Part shown: positions 1-7,240 of the stretch, in pieces
Layout of the letters: each line of letters opens with the position of its first letter
How positions within the stretch are numbered: position 1 is the first letter of the stretch
Assembly (NCBI GenBank): GCA_036265935.1
Contig: DATAOB010000108.1
Coordinates: 1-23,526, forward strand
Length of the DNA: 23,526 nucleotides
From: JAFASC01 sp036265935
Lineage (GTDB): Bacteria; Pseudomonadota; Alphaproteobacteria; Rhizobiales; Beijerinckiaceae
Direction of reading: 5' to 3'
Position numbers and translations under genes: made by a program
The notes under the pieces: generated by a model
Seen by the model: only the letters and a program-made list of their open reading frames with translations
Told to the model about the DNA's origin: nothing
The model's database searches: none

Positions 1-58
1 AGCCATGATAGAGCGTCCCGTTGCGACCCGATGCGAGGATGTAGAACGTAGCGGGCAT
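1..58 (-). CDS. GIY-YIG nuclease family protein, N-terminus only (partial)
   Basis: Only the first 19 residues lie in the window; the gene continues past the left edge. The minus strand from an ATG at 56-58 reads MPATFYILASGRNGTLYHG. This matches the start of small GIY-YIG endonuclease-domain proteins (UPF0213/YhbQ-like), in which a 'YIL' strand is followed about ten residues later by 'GTLYxG'. Here the second motif is YHG. Family members are about 90-100 residues long and are common orphan genes in alphaproteobacteria; their function is mostly unknown. No clear Shine-Dalgarno precedes the ATG. The assignment rests on this short stretch alone. Confidence 0.7.
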   Translation of the reverse strand, partial: MPATFYILASGRNGTLYHG

Positions 59-121
59 GCGCGCTGCTGTAGACGAGAGCGCTTAGATTAACATGATCCG
101 AAAAAACTGTTGCTACAGTGG

Positions 122-252
122 CCACATCCCCGGGCGTCGAACCCCGGATTAAATCCGGGGGACACGGGGTCCGGGGCAAAGGCGCCCTCCGTCCAAAGCA
201 GACCCGGTTGCCCCTGGGTCCCGGATGCCGCTCCGCGGCTCCGGGAATGTGG
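122..252. repeat. Imperfect palindromic intergenic repeat, copy 1
   Basis: The outer ends are CCACATCCCCGGG at the left and CCGGGAATGTGG at the right, so the unit can fold into a long imperfect hairpin. Inside lies the perfect palindrome CCCCGGATTAAATCCGGGG (142-160). The same end sequences occur at 299-427, 7241-7371 and 15989-16092. No convincing coding sequence is present. Confidence 0.7.
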
Positions 253-347
253 CTAACGATCAGCTATTCAGCTCGTAAGCATCGCGCTCGCCGCCGCGCC
301 AAATCCCCGGACGCATGACGCGCAGCGGAATGCGGTCCGGGGTCTAG
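253..347. repeat. 95-bp direct repeat, copy A (pair with 428-522)
   Basis: Positions 253-347 and 428-522 are nearly identical, offset by 175 bp. They share a 48-bp spacer beginning CTAACGATCAGC or CTAGCGATCATC, followed by CCCCGGACGCATG and a GCGGAATGCG/TCCGGGGTC arm. Only a handful of positions differ. This looks like tandem duplication of one palindromic repeat plus its spacer. Confidence 0.8.
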
Positions 348-427
348 GGGCAGATGCACTTACTCTGCAAACGCGGAGGCGTTTGCTCCGGGGTCCCGCA
401 TCGCGCTTCGCGCGTCTGGGAAAGTGG
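299..427. repeat. Imperfect palindromic intergenic repeat, copy 2
   Basis: It begins CCAAATCCCCGGACGCATG and ends CGCGCGTCTGGGAAAGTGG (with small differences), so the ends are again inverted copies of each other. An internal hairpin, AACGCGGAGGCGTTTGC, is also present. It belongs to the same family as 122-252, 7241-7371 and 15989-16092. Confidence 0.7.
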
Positions 428-522
428 CTAGCGATCATCTATTCAGCTCGTAAGCATCGCGCTCGCCGCCGCGCCACATCCCCGGACGCATGAAGCGCAG
501 CGGAATGCGATCCGGGGTCCAG
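428..522. repeat. 95-bp direct repeat, copy B (pair with 253-347)
   Basis: Second copy of the repeat at 253-347. It ends after one arm of the palindrome (about 474-522, CCACATCCCCGGACGCATG through TCCGGGGTCCAG). The matching right-hand arm is absent, so this is a half-element. Confidence 0.8.
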
Positions 523-540
523 AGGTAGACGCAACGGGCC

Positions 541-653
541 GTCATTGCGAGAAGCGAAGCGACGAAGCAATCCAGGGACCGGTTCTGCAATCATCGAAGC
601 GTTTGCCTCTGGATTGCTTCCCCCGGATTTAATCGGGGGTCGCTCGCAATGAC
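541..653. repeat. Nested palindromic repeat downstream of typA, possible terminator
   Basis: Three nested inverted repeats share one axis. The outer arms are GTCATTGCGAG (541-551) and CTCGCAATGAC (643-653). The middle arms are GAAGCAATCCAG (564-575) and CTGGATTGCTTC (609-620). A small CCCCC/GGGGG hairpin lies at 620-639. This is a second repeat family, recognisable by the GTCATTGCGAG ends. It starts five bases beyond the typA stop codon and could act as a 3' stem-loop for typA mRNA; no U-tract makes it a standard terminator. Confidence 0.75.
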
Positions 654-658
654 GCGCC

Positions 659-2485
659 TTAGCTCGCCAGCGCTTCTTTCTGGCGCACCGCCTTCTTGCG
701 GTCGTTCGGGTCGAGGATCGCCTTGCGCAGCCGGATCGATTTCGGCGTCACCTCGACGAGTTCGTCGTCCTCGATATAGGCAAGCGCTCTTTCGAGCGTC
801 ATCTTGATCGGCGGCGTCAGGCGCACCGCCTCGTCCTTGCCGGCGGCGCGGATATTGGTGAGCTGCTTGCCCTTCAAAACATTGATTTCGAGATCGTTGT
901 CGCGCGTGTGCTCGCCGACGATCATCCCTCTGTACACTTTTGCGCCGGGCTCGATCATCATCGGGCCGCGATCCTCGAGCTTCCACATCGCGTACGCAAC
1001 GGCGTCGCCCTGCTCGTTCGAGATGAGCACGCCGGTACGCCGCCCCGCAATGTCGCCCTTCCACGGGGCGTAACCGTGGAACAGCCGGTTCAGAATCGCG
1101 GTGCCGCGCGTGTCGGTCAAAAGCTCGCCTTGATAGCCGATGAGCCCGCGCGTTGGCGCGTGGAACACCAGCCGCAGACGGCCGCCACCGGAAGGACGCA
1201 TCTCCGTCATCTCGGCTTTGCGCTCCGACATTTTCTGCACGACGATTCCGGAAAATTCCTCGTCGACGTCGATGACGACTTCCTCGATCGGCTCCAAAAG
1301 CGTGCCGTTCTCGCCTTTCTGAAACACGACCTTCGGCCGCGAGACTCCCATTTCGAAACCTTCGCGCCGCATCGTCTCGATCAGGATCGCCAGCTGCAAT
1401 TCGCCGCGGCCGGAGACGACATAAGCATCGGAATTCGGCGCCGGCTCGACGGAGAGGGCGACATTGCCTTCAGCCTCTTTGTAGAGGCGGTCGCGGATGA
1501 CGCGGCTCGTCACCTTGTCGCCTTCGGTACCGGCAAGCGGCGAATCGTTGACGAGGAAGGTCATCGACAGCGTCGGCGGATCGATCGGCTGCGCCTGCAA
1601 CGGCTCGCTGACGTCGAGCGCGGCGAGCGTGTCGGCGACGTTGAATTTTTCCAGGCCCGCAATGGCGATGATGTCGCCGGCTTCCGCCTCTTCAATCGGC
1701 TGGCGCTCGATGCCGCGAAACGCCAGGATTTTTGACACGCGGCCCTGCTCGACGATCTTGCCTTCGCGATTCAAGACTTTCACCGGCTGGTTCGGCTTGA
1801 CGCTGCCGGCAAAGACACGGCCGGTGATGATGCGGCCGAGATAAGGATTGGCCTCGAGCAGCGTGCCGAGCATGCGAAAGCCGCCGTCTTCGACGCGCGG
1901 CTGCTTGACGTGAGTGAGCACGAGATCGAGCAGCGGCGCGACGCCCTTGTCTTTCGGTCCCTCGGCTTTTGCCGCCATCCAGGCCTGCTTCGCCGAGCCG
2001 TAGACGATCGGGAAATCGAGCTGCTCGTCGGTCGCATCGAGCGCGGCGAAGAGATCGAAGACGTCGTTGACGACTTCGATTGGCCGCGCGTCGTGCTTGT
2101 CGACCTTGTTGATGCAGACGATCGACTTCAGCCCGATCTTCAGCGCTTTGCCGACGACGAATTTCGTCTGCGGCATCGGACCTTCCGCCGCATCGACAAG
2201 CACGATCGCGCCGTCGACCATGGACAGAATGCGCTCGACCTCGCCGCCGAAATCGGCGTGACCCGGCGTGTCGACGATGTTGATGCGCGTGTCTTTCCAC
2301 AGAATGGAAGTCGCTTTGGCGAGAATGGTGATGCCGCGCTCGCGCTCGAGATCGTTGGAATCCATGACGCGCTCGGCAACGCGCTGATTGTCGCGAAACG
2401 CGCCGGAGGCTTGCAGCAGGCGATCGACGAGCGTCGTCTTGCCGTGATCGACATGCGCGATGATCGCGATATTGCGGAGCTTCAT
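659..2485 (-). CDS. typA: Translational GTPase TypA/BipA
   Basis: A 608-residue ribosome-associated translational GTPase of the EF-G/LepA superfamily, involved in ribosome assembly and stress or low-temperature growth. Visible G-domain motifs are AHVDHGKT (G1, residues 10-17), DTPGHADF (G3) and NKVD (G4), followed by domain II, the EF-G-like domains and the BipA C-terminal region. The length fits the family (about 605-610). The frame stays open for 43 codons further upstream, but homology starts at MKLRNIAI, so the ATG at 2483-2485 is chosen. The Shine-Dalgarno is poor. The gene is divergent from the hydrolase at 2735, across a 249-bp spacer with no clear promoter; a palindromic repeat follows its stop. 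It is intact. Confidence 0.97.
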   Translation of the reverse strand: MKLRNIAIIAHVDHGKTTLVDRLLQASGAFRDNQRVAERVMDSNDLERERGITILAKATSILWKDTRINIVDTPGHADFGGEVERILSMVDGAIVLVDAAEGPMPQTKFVVGKALKIGLKSIVCINKVDKHDARPIEVVNDVFDLFAALDATDEQLDFPIVYGSAKQAWMAAKAEGPKDKGVAPLLDLVLTHVKQPRVEDGGFRMLGTLLEANPYLGRIITGRVFAGSVKPNQPVKVLNREGKIVEQGRVSKILAFRGIERQPIEEAEAGDIIAIAGLEKFNVADTLAALDVSEPLQAQPIDPPTLSMTFLVNDSPLAGTEGDKVTSRVIRDRLYKEAEGNVALSVEPAPNSDAYVVSGRGELQLAILIETMRREGFEMGVSRPKVVFQKGENGTLLEPIEEVVIDVDEEFSGIVVQKMSERKAEMTEMRPSGGGRLRLVFHAPTRGLIGYQGELLTDTRGTAILNRLFHGYAPWKGDIAGRRTGVLISNEQGDAVAYAMWKLEDRGPMMIEPGAKVYRGMIVGEHTRDNDLEINVLKGKQLTNIRAAGKDEAVRLTPPIKMTLERALAYIEDDELVEVTPKSIRLRKAILDPNDRKKAVRQKEALAS

Positions 2486-2734
2486 GGGTGCGAGCTTTTG
2501 GGGGAGGTGATGCTGCGACGCAAACGCAACATTTGCACCGCAACACATAAACGATCCCAGGCGATTCTTAAAGCGCGGCCGCGATGTGGCATTGCACACT
2601 CGGCAAATTGCCACGTTTCAGGTAGAAGATCGCTTCTGGCCAAATTGTCGCAGCTGTGGACCGATTTGGTGAGACGCTTGTGTTCGACTGAACGAACATC
2701 GAGCTTGTGCGTTGCGGACCGGAAAGGAAAACGC

Positions 2735-3562
2735 ATGCACGTACCCAGTACCGAGCCGAAACTCCAGCCGCCAAGCCTTCTGCTTCTAGCACTCGAAGGG
2801 ACGCGCGCCGTGTGGGAATTCGGTGCGAGCCTCGCCGCTTTGCCGATCCTGCAATCGGCGCCGCGCGGCGACGGGCACTCGGTCCTGATCTTTCCCGGCC
2901 TTGTCGCAACCGATCTGTCGACGCAGCCGCTGCGCCGCTACCTGCAGGCCCAAGGCTATGAGCCGCATGCCTGGGGCCTCGGCCGCAATCTCGGGCCGCG
3001 GCCGGGCGTGCTCGACGCCTGCCGCGAGCGCATCCGCCGGCTACGGCGCGAATCCGGCCGCAAGGTGTCGCTGATCGGCTGGAGCCTCGGCGGCGTCTAT
3101 GCGCGCGAGATGGCGAAGGATTTGCCGGGCGACGTGCGCTGCGTCATCACGCTTGGCACGCCGTTCCGCGGTTCGCCGCGCGCCACCAATGCCTGGCGCG
3201 TCTACGAATTTGCCAGCGGCGAGACGGTCGACACGATCAACCGCGAGGAGATCGAGCGGCCGCCGCCGGTGCCGACGACCTCGATTTTCAGCCGCACCGA
3301 CGGCGTCGTTGCCTGGCAATGCAGCGTCGAGCGGGAGGCGCGGGAGGTTGAGAACATTGAGGTTGAGGCGAGTCATATCGGCCTCGGCGTGCACCCCGCC
3401 GTCCTTTACGCCGTCGCGGATCGCCTGGGGCAGCCTGAAGGCGCATGGCAGCGGTTCGACCGCGTAAGCGGATTGCGTGGCCTCTTCTACAAAGATCCGC
3501 AGCGCGGAACAGATCCTCGTACGGCCTCGGGCGAAGGAATGGGGTGGGCGGCGGCGGCCTAG
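2735..3562 (+). CDS. Alpha/beta hydrolase (esterase/lipase-like)
   Basis: A 275-residue protein with an alpha/beta-hydrolase core. The nucleophile elbow is GWSLG (Ser117), an early strand reads VLIFPGL (about 50-56), the likely acid is Asp189 in SRTDG and the likely base is His214 in ASHIGLG. 'VITLGTPFRGSP' after the elbow is typical of lipase/PGAP1-like esterases. The substrate cannot be read from the sequence. The ATG at 2735 is preceded by GGAAAGG at good spacing; the frame is open far upstream, but that part is antisense to typA and is not coding. No signal peptide is evident. The stop codon shares the bases CTAG with the stop of the convergent hydrolase at 3559. Confidence 0.85.
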   Translation: MHVPSTEPKLQPPSLLLLALEGTRAVWEFGASLAALPILQSAPRGDGHSVLIFPGLVATDLSTQPLRRYLQAQGYEPHAWGLGRNLGPRPGVLDACRERIRRLRRESGRKVSLIGWSLGGVYAREMAKDLPGDVRCVITLGTPFRGSPRATNAWRVYEFASGETVDTINREEIERPPPVPTTSIFSRTDGVVAWQCSVEREAREVENIEVEASHIGLGVHPAVLYAVADRLGQPEGAWQRFDRVSGLRGLFYKDPQRGTDPRTASGEGMGWAAAA

Positions 3563-4461
3563 CCGCGCGCGTGCTTCTCAACCTCCTCAACCACCTCGTC
3601 CCAGACCGCCGGCGGCAGCGCGTGGCCCATCCCCTCGATCTCGACGAGCCTGGCGCCCGGCACCCCGGCGGCGATGGCGCGGCCGCCCTCGACCGGCACC
3701 AGGGGGTCGGCGGTGCCGTGGATGACCAGCATCGGCACCCGCACCTTCGGCAGCGCCGCGCTGCGGTCGCCTGAGGCAAAGATCGCGGCGAGCTGACGCG
3801 CCACGCCCGGCGGATTGATCCCGCGCGCGAAAATCCGCTCCGCCCGCGCCCGCTCGCGCGCCTCGTCCTCGGGAAAGGCGCTGCCGCGCAGCACCCGCCA
3901 GGTCCACAAAAACCGCTCCATATAGGCGTCGCGGTCGAGCGGCGTCGGCGTCATCAGAACTGCCATCGCTTCCTGCGTCGGCGGCGGCAGGCGCGGATCG
4001 CCGCTCGTCCCCATGATGCAGGTCGCGGTGAGGAGCCGGTCGGCGAAATTTATCGCCAGCTCCTGCGTGATCGCCGCGCCCATCGAGGCGCCGACGACAT
4101 GCGCGCGGCTGATCCCGAGCGCGTCCATGAGCCCGACCGCATCCGCCGCCATGTCGCGCAGCGTATACGGCGCCTCGATCGGCTTGCCGGTCAGCGACTG
4201 CTCCAAAAGCTTCGGCAGCGGCGGCGCCTCGCCGGCGACCTTTGTCGAGCGGCCGATGTCGCGATTGTCGAAGCGGATCACATAGAAGCCGCGCGCCGCA
4301 AGCGCCGTGCAAAATCCGTCGTCCCAGAGGATCATCTGGGCCCCGAGCCCCATGATCAAGAGGAGCGGCGGGTCCTTGCGATCGCCGAACGTGTCGTAAC
4401 AAAGCTCGATGCCGTTGGCCTTGGCGAATTGTTCCGGGGAATGGGCAATCGGTTTCGACAA
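3559..4461 (-). CDS. Alpha/beta fold hydrolase (RdmC/methylesterase-like)
   Basis: A 300-residue soluble alpha/beta hydrolase. The nucleophile is Ser126 in GASMG, the acid Asp252 in GTADPLVP and the base His280 in GMGHALP, at normal spacing. 'LLLIMGLGAQMILWDDGF' and 'FDNRDIGRST' are typical of the aclacinomycin-methylesterase-like group widespread in proteobacteria; the natural substrate is unknown. The start is a TTG at 4459-4461, supported by GAGGAG six bases upstream and by the family N-terminus. It lies 79 bp downstream of the phasin on the same strand, but a stem-loop terminator lies between, so it probably has its own promoter. The 3' end overlaps the convergent hydrolase by four bases. 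Confidence 0.9.
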   Translation of the reverse strand: MSKPIAHSPEQFAKANGIELCYDTFGDRKDPPLLLIMGLGAQMILWDDGFCTALAARGFYVIRFDNRDIGRSTKVAGEAPPLPKLLEQSLTGKPIEAPYTLRDMAADAVGLMDALGISRAHVVGASMGAAITQELAINFADRLLTATCIMGTSGDPRLPPPTQEAMAVLMTPTPLDRDAYMERFLWTWRVLRGSAFPEDEARERARAERIFARGINPPGVARQLAAIFASGDRSAALPKVRVPMLVIHGTADPLVPVEGGRAIAAGVPGARLVEIEGMGHALPPAVWDEVVEEVEKHARG

Positions 4462-4479
4462 GGCGCGCTCCTCAAGGGA

Positions 4480-4515
4480 AAACAGACAAACGAAAGCCCG
4501 CTTGCGCGGGCTTCC
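4480..4515 (-). terminator. Rho-independent terminator of the phasin gene
   Basis: On the minus strand an 8-bp GC-rich stem, AAGCCCGC/GCGGGCTT (4494-4513), closes a GCAA loop and is followed by a T-rich stretch (TCGTTTGTCTGTTTT). It lies about 28 bases beyond the phasin stop codon and 19 bp upstream of the next gene's Shine-Dalgarno. Confidence 0.75.
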
Positions 4516-4540
4516 GAGTACTCCAGACTATCTTCGCCGA

Positions 4541-5008
4541 TTACGCAGCGCGGGGGAAGACCTTGGCGAGGTTCTCGCGGGCGTTGGTGGCACCTTCGGT
4601 GACGCGGTCCTTGACGTAGTCGGCCGCGCCGCGGAGCGCCGCGAGGTTCGTCTCGTTGGCGTTCTTCAGGTAGTCCGAATAGATGCGGACGCCCTCTTCG
4701 AACGATTTGGCGCCGGACAGGCTCTTCACCAGCTCGAGCTGGGCCTGGGCGTTGCGGAAGGCAAGCTCGGCCGCGTTGCGGCTGACATTGGCGTAGGTCT
4801 CGACGCCGTGAACGATGGCGGTCTCGAGCGAGCGCGAGAAGCTCGTCGCGTTCTCATGATAGCTCGTCAGCGATTCCTGGGCGCGGCTGGCGCTGCGCTC
4901 GACATATTCGCGGGCGGCGGTGCCGAGCTGGAACTGGCCGGTGACGTCCTTCAAGGCCTTAAGGACCGGCTCGAAAGACGGGATTTTGGTGACGTTGGTA
5001 TCGGACAT
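4541..5008 (-). CDS. Phasin family protein (PHB granule-associated)
   Basis: A 155-residue, alanine-rich, mostly helical protein without cysteine, of the Phasin_2 type. Phasins coat polyhydroxybutyrate granules and limit their size. The segments 'FQLGTAAREYVERSASRAQESL', split over two helices, and 'GVETYANVSRNAAELAFRNAQ' are characteristic, with heptad-like hydrophobic spacing through most of the chain. The ATG at 5006-5008 (MSDTNV) is chosen because GGAGGG lies ten bases upstream; an upstream extension to 5092 would run through the promoter. A terminator follows at 4480-4515, so it is likely monocistronic. No phaA, phaB or phaC gene is in the window. Confidence 0.92.
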   Translation of the reverse strand: MSDTNVTKIPSFEPVLKALKDVTGQFQLGTAAREYVERSASRAQESLTSYHENATSFSRSLETAIVHGVETYANVSRNAAELAFRNAQAQLELVKSLSGAKSFEEGVRIYSDYLKNANETNLAALRGAADYVKDRVTEGATNARENLAKVFPRAA

Positions 5009-5060
5009 GGTTGAAAACCCTCCACAGACGGAAACGTGGTCATGGCGACCTGATGGAGGG

Positions 5061-5089
5061 GGTATAGCAAATGTTTTGCTGCATTGCAA
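5061..5089 (-). promoter_or_regulatory. Phasin promoter with TGC-rich palindromic operator (PhaR-like)
   Basis: On the minus strand TTGCAA (5084-5089) and TATACC (5061-5066) are separated by exactly 17 bp, a good sigma-70 type pair 53 bp before the phasin ATG. The -35 hexamer lies inside the palindrome TTGCTGCATTGCAA (5076-5089). TGC/GCA dyads of this type are the known binding sites of the PHB-sensing repressor PhaR at phasin genes in alphaproteobacteria. The function here is inferred from sequence and position. Confidence 0.65.
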
Positions 5090-5092
5090 CAA

Positions 5093-5306
5093 TTATTTTG
5101 CGGTGCGGTAGAGCTGGTCGGAGCAAATTGTCGAGCTGGCTGACGAGTCCCGTAGGACCGGCTGGATCAGCGCCTAGAGCGAAGTCGTAGTTCAGGCCCT
5201 CCGGGCCCGCCAAAAATCCTGTTAAACTTAAACGGGCGAATAGCCGCTCACTCGTCGTGCGTGTATGTAAGGTCGAATCACTCGCTTGTCCCTTCCGGCT
5301 TCCCAG
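5093..5306. other. Non-coding stretch between phasin promoter and methyltransferase scar
   Basis: I find no gene, repeat or RNA structure here. Base composition becomes less GC-rich from about 5200, matching the scar that follows. The left limit of the scar may lie inside this stretch. Confidence 0.5.
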
Positions 5307-5550
5307 AATGACTGCGGAGGGCTGACGCTCGGCCTGAAACTGGCTGGGTTCAATGTTGTAGCGGCCATCGAAAATGACCCCTTGGCGGTCGCCACTTATA
5401 AAGTGAACCACCCGGGAGTTCACATTTGTCACCGCAGATATCAGAACAGTTAGAGCGAAACGCCTTCGAGAACAGCTCAATCTCCGCGTTGGCGAACTAG
5501 ACCTGCTTGCTGGCTGCCCTCCTTCAGATCATGCATCTCGCCACCTCTTT
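5307..5550 (+). pseudogene. DNA cytosine-5 methyltransferase fragment (frameshifted, N-terminal part)
   Basis: From 5313 the plus strand reads CGGLTLGLKLAGFNVVAA and then IENDPLAVATYKVNHPGVH, the motif I-II region of C5 cytosine methyltransferases. After 'HICHR' one extra base near 5432-5437 shifts the frame. Reading on in the corrected frame gives DIRTVRAKRLREQLNLRVG, then ELDLLAGCPP up to 5523, which is the start of catalytic motif IV (normally GCPPCQ). Homology stops just before the catalytic Cys. No start codon or FAG portion of motif I is present. About 75 of an expected 350-450 residues remain, so the gene is dead. Homology to the next fragment begins within about 20 bases. Confidence 0.85.
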
Positions 5551-6000
5551 CTCTGACCTGCGGTACTTTTTGGAGTGCCCGCACGATTTTTACCTTCGAA
5601 AGGTGTTGGGATTTTCCCTACCATTGACCAGGCATTCGGCTACGGACGCGGGGTTCACAACCTCTTGCGAGCTATCCACTCCGATCCAAAAAAATGGGGA
5701 AAACTTGCAAGCGATCCCGTCGCGCTCCAGCGCGAGATTCAGTTCCTGATCGATCGAGGTCTTTTCTATCTGCGATACACGACCTCTGATCCAGCGGAGT
5801 TCATGAGGAAGAAGGGATTGCGAGTCGTGGCTGACTATGTCGCGCACTACGCCGACGAGCTTAGCCGGCTTGAGTTCGAGCCAGAAAAGGCGTTCGAGAC
5901 GTTGGTCGAATATGGGGACCAAGATGGTGGTGCGCTTATCACGGGAGCCATTGACATCGTTCGCCAAGATGACCCTCCACGGGTGACCTTAATTGACTTC
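5540..6000 (+). pseudogene. RecB-like PD-(D/E)XK nuclease domain of a UvrD-type helicase (frameshifted fragment)
   Basis: The first part reads ATSFSDLRYFLECPHDFYLR KVLGF, the 'CPxxFxLR' entry helix seen in C-terminal RecB/Cas4-like nuclease domains of UvrD/AddB-type helicases. Near 5600-5615 the frame changes and continues as PTIDQAFGYGRGVHNLLRAI, reaching GAIDIV (catalytic Asp) and TLIDF (5995-6000). The family would continue as 'DFK', supplying the catalytic Lys, but the sequence switches there to Vsr-like protein. The helicase motor domains and the rest of the nuclease are missing. The frameshift and the lost Lys both argue that it is non-functional. Confidence 0.75.
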
Positions 6001-6273
6001 AACTGGCATGGCTGCCCCATTCATGGGCAGATTCCGCAGACTAACCGCGAGTTCTGGCAACGCAAATTGCTGCGCAACAAACGGCGCGATTCTGAAGTTA
6101 ACAGGGAATTACGCAGGCAAGGCTGGAAAACCGTTAGGCTTTGGCAACATGAGCTTTGTGACTCAAAAAAAGTGGTGCGAAAGCTCAGTCGATCCATTCA
6201 GCGCTCTGCTCCGACGGCGCTGACCGCCACAAACCGCGCCAGTTCCAATCGGCTAGAGCGGATACGTGGATGA
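6001..6273 (+). pseudogene. Vsr (very short patch repair) endonuclease fragment, C-terminal half
   Basis: From 6001 the frame of the preceding fragment continues as NWHGCPIHGQIPQTNREFWQ, then KLLRNKRRDSEVNRELRRQGW and 'RLWQHEL', the C-terminal half of Vsr nucleases (normally FWHGC..., EFW..K...N..RD...N..L...GW...WEHEL). Vsr nicks next to T:G mismatches produced by deaminated 5-methylcytosine and normally travels with a C5 methyltransferase. The N-terminal half, with the catalytic Asp, is absent. It is joined in frame to the nuclease fragment at about 5998-6003; the combined open frame ends at the TGA at 6271-6273. The last 25 or so residues do not resemble the family. Confidence 0.8.
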
Positions 6274-6334
6274 CGTAAGCGGCGCCCCCATGGCAACGCG
6301 ATCGGCCTCTCCGCGACCGCCTCGTTCGCTCGCC

Positions 6335-7228
6335 TCACCCGCGCCCCGCCACAAGCCCCCGCGCACTCATCCACTCGGCAATCGTCGCATTCACCGCATC
6401 GGGGGCGTCCTGCTGCACCCAATGCGAGGCTTGGGGCAGGCGCCGCAGCGTGAAATCGTCGACGAGGCCGTCATAACCCTCCGTCAGCTCGAGGCCGAGG
6501 GCGGTGTCGTGCTCGCCCCAGATCATCAGGGTGGGCACGTGCACCGGTTCGGACCGCGCCGATTTCACGAAGGCCGGCGCGTTGGCGCGATAATAATTGA
6601 GCATCGCCGTCATGGCGCCCGGCTGTAATGCATTGTCGCGATAGCGCGCGAGAATATCGGGCGGAAACGCATTGGGATTTTGCGCCATGCCGGTGAACGT
6701 GCGTTCGACGGCGCGTGCGCCGGCGAAGGTCAGCGCCATCTCGGGCAAAGACGGCAGCTGGAAGAACAAGATGTACCAGGAGCGCAGGCGCTGGCTCCAG
6801 GAATGGCGGATGACGCGGCGAAACACCTCGGGGTGCGGCACGTTGAGGACGATCAGCGCGTCGAGCGGAACGGCGCGCTCGATCGCGACGCTCCAGGCGA
6901 TGAGCGCGCCCCAATCATGACCGACGAGCAGCTTGCGGCGCGCGCCGAGTGCCGTGAATAAAGCGGCGACGTCGTCGACGAGATGGCGCAGACGGTAAGC
7001 CGCTTGACCCGGCGGACGCGTGGTGTCGCCGTAGCCGCGCAGGTCGGGCGCAACGACGCGCCAGCCGAGGCGCGCCAGCGGGGTGAGCTGATGGCGCCAG
7101 GAGATGCGGCACTCGGGAAAGCCGTGCAGCAAAAGCGCGACATCGTCGCCCGTGCCGCATTCGTCGCATGCGAAGGTGATGCCGTTCGCCTCGACGCGGC
7201 GCTGGATGATTGGAGGATCGTCGCTCAT
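6335..7228 (-). CDS. Epoxide hydrolase, alpha/beta-hydrolase family
   Basis: A 297-residue protein with the features of soluble epoxide hydrolases (epoxide + water to vicinal diol): HGFPE oxyanion motif (35-39), nucleophile Asp105 in GHDWG, acid Asp241 in GEHD, base His269 in ASHW, and lid tyrosines in 'WYILFFQLP' (about 152) and 'LNYYR' (about 212-213). An Asp nucleophile separates it from the two Ser hydrolases at 2735 and 3559; haloalkane dehalogenase is a weaker alternative, disfavoured by the lid tyrosines. The start at the ATG 7226-7228 gives the usual N-terminus; the Shine-Dalgarno is weak. It lies 158 bp downstream of the P450-reductase gene on the same strand, with a palindromic repeat between. 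Confidence 0.9.
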   Translation of the reverse strand: MSDDPPIIQRRVEANGITFACDECGTGDDVALLLHGFPECRISWRHQLTPLARLGWRVVAPDLRGYGDTTRPPGQAAYRLRHLVDDVAALFTALGARRKLLVGHDWGALIAWSVAIERAVPLDALIVLNVPHPEVFRRVIRHSWSQRLRSWYILFFQLPSLPEMALTFAGARAVERTFTGMAQNPNAFPPDILARYRDNALQPGAMTAMLNYYRANAPAFVKSARSEPVHVPTLMIWGEHDTALGLELTEGYDGLVDDFTLRRLPQASHWVQQDAPDAVNATIAEWMSARGLVAGRG

Positions 7229-7240
7229 CGCTTCACGTTT

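Noticed and set aside
122..653. CRISPR array or small-gene cluster in the repeat-rich spacer
   Set aside because: Only two direct copies 175 bp apart, with palindromic units of more than 100 bp and no regular short spacers; the short open frames here follow the repeats and resemble no protein.
2486..2614. 43-codon N-terminal extension of TypA
   Set aside because: TypA homology begins at MKLRN; the extension contains no family sequence and would occupy the promoter spacer.
1910..2734. Upstream extension of the first alpha/beta hydrolase
   Set aside because: It lies antisense to typA; the ATG at 2735 has a good Shine-Dalgarno and matches the family length.
5590..5967. Minus-strand 125-codon frame over the nuclease fragment
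   Set aside because: The plus strand carries recognisable nuclease motifs; the minus frame shows none.
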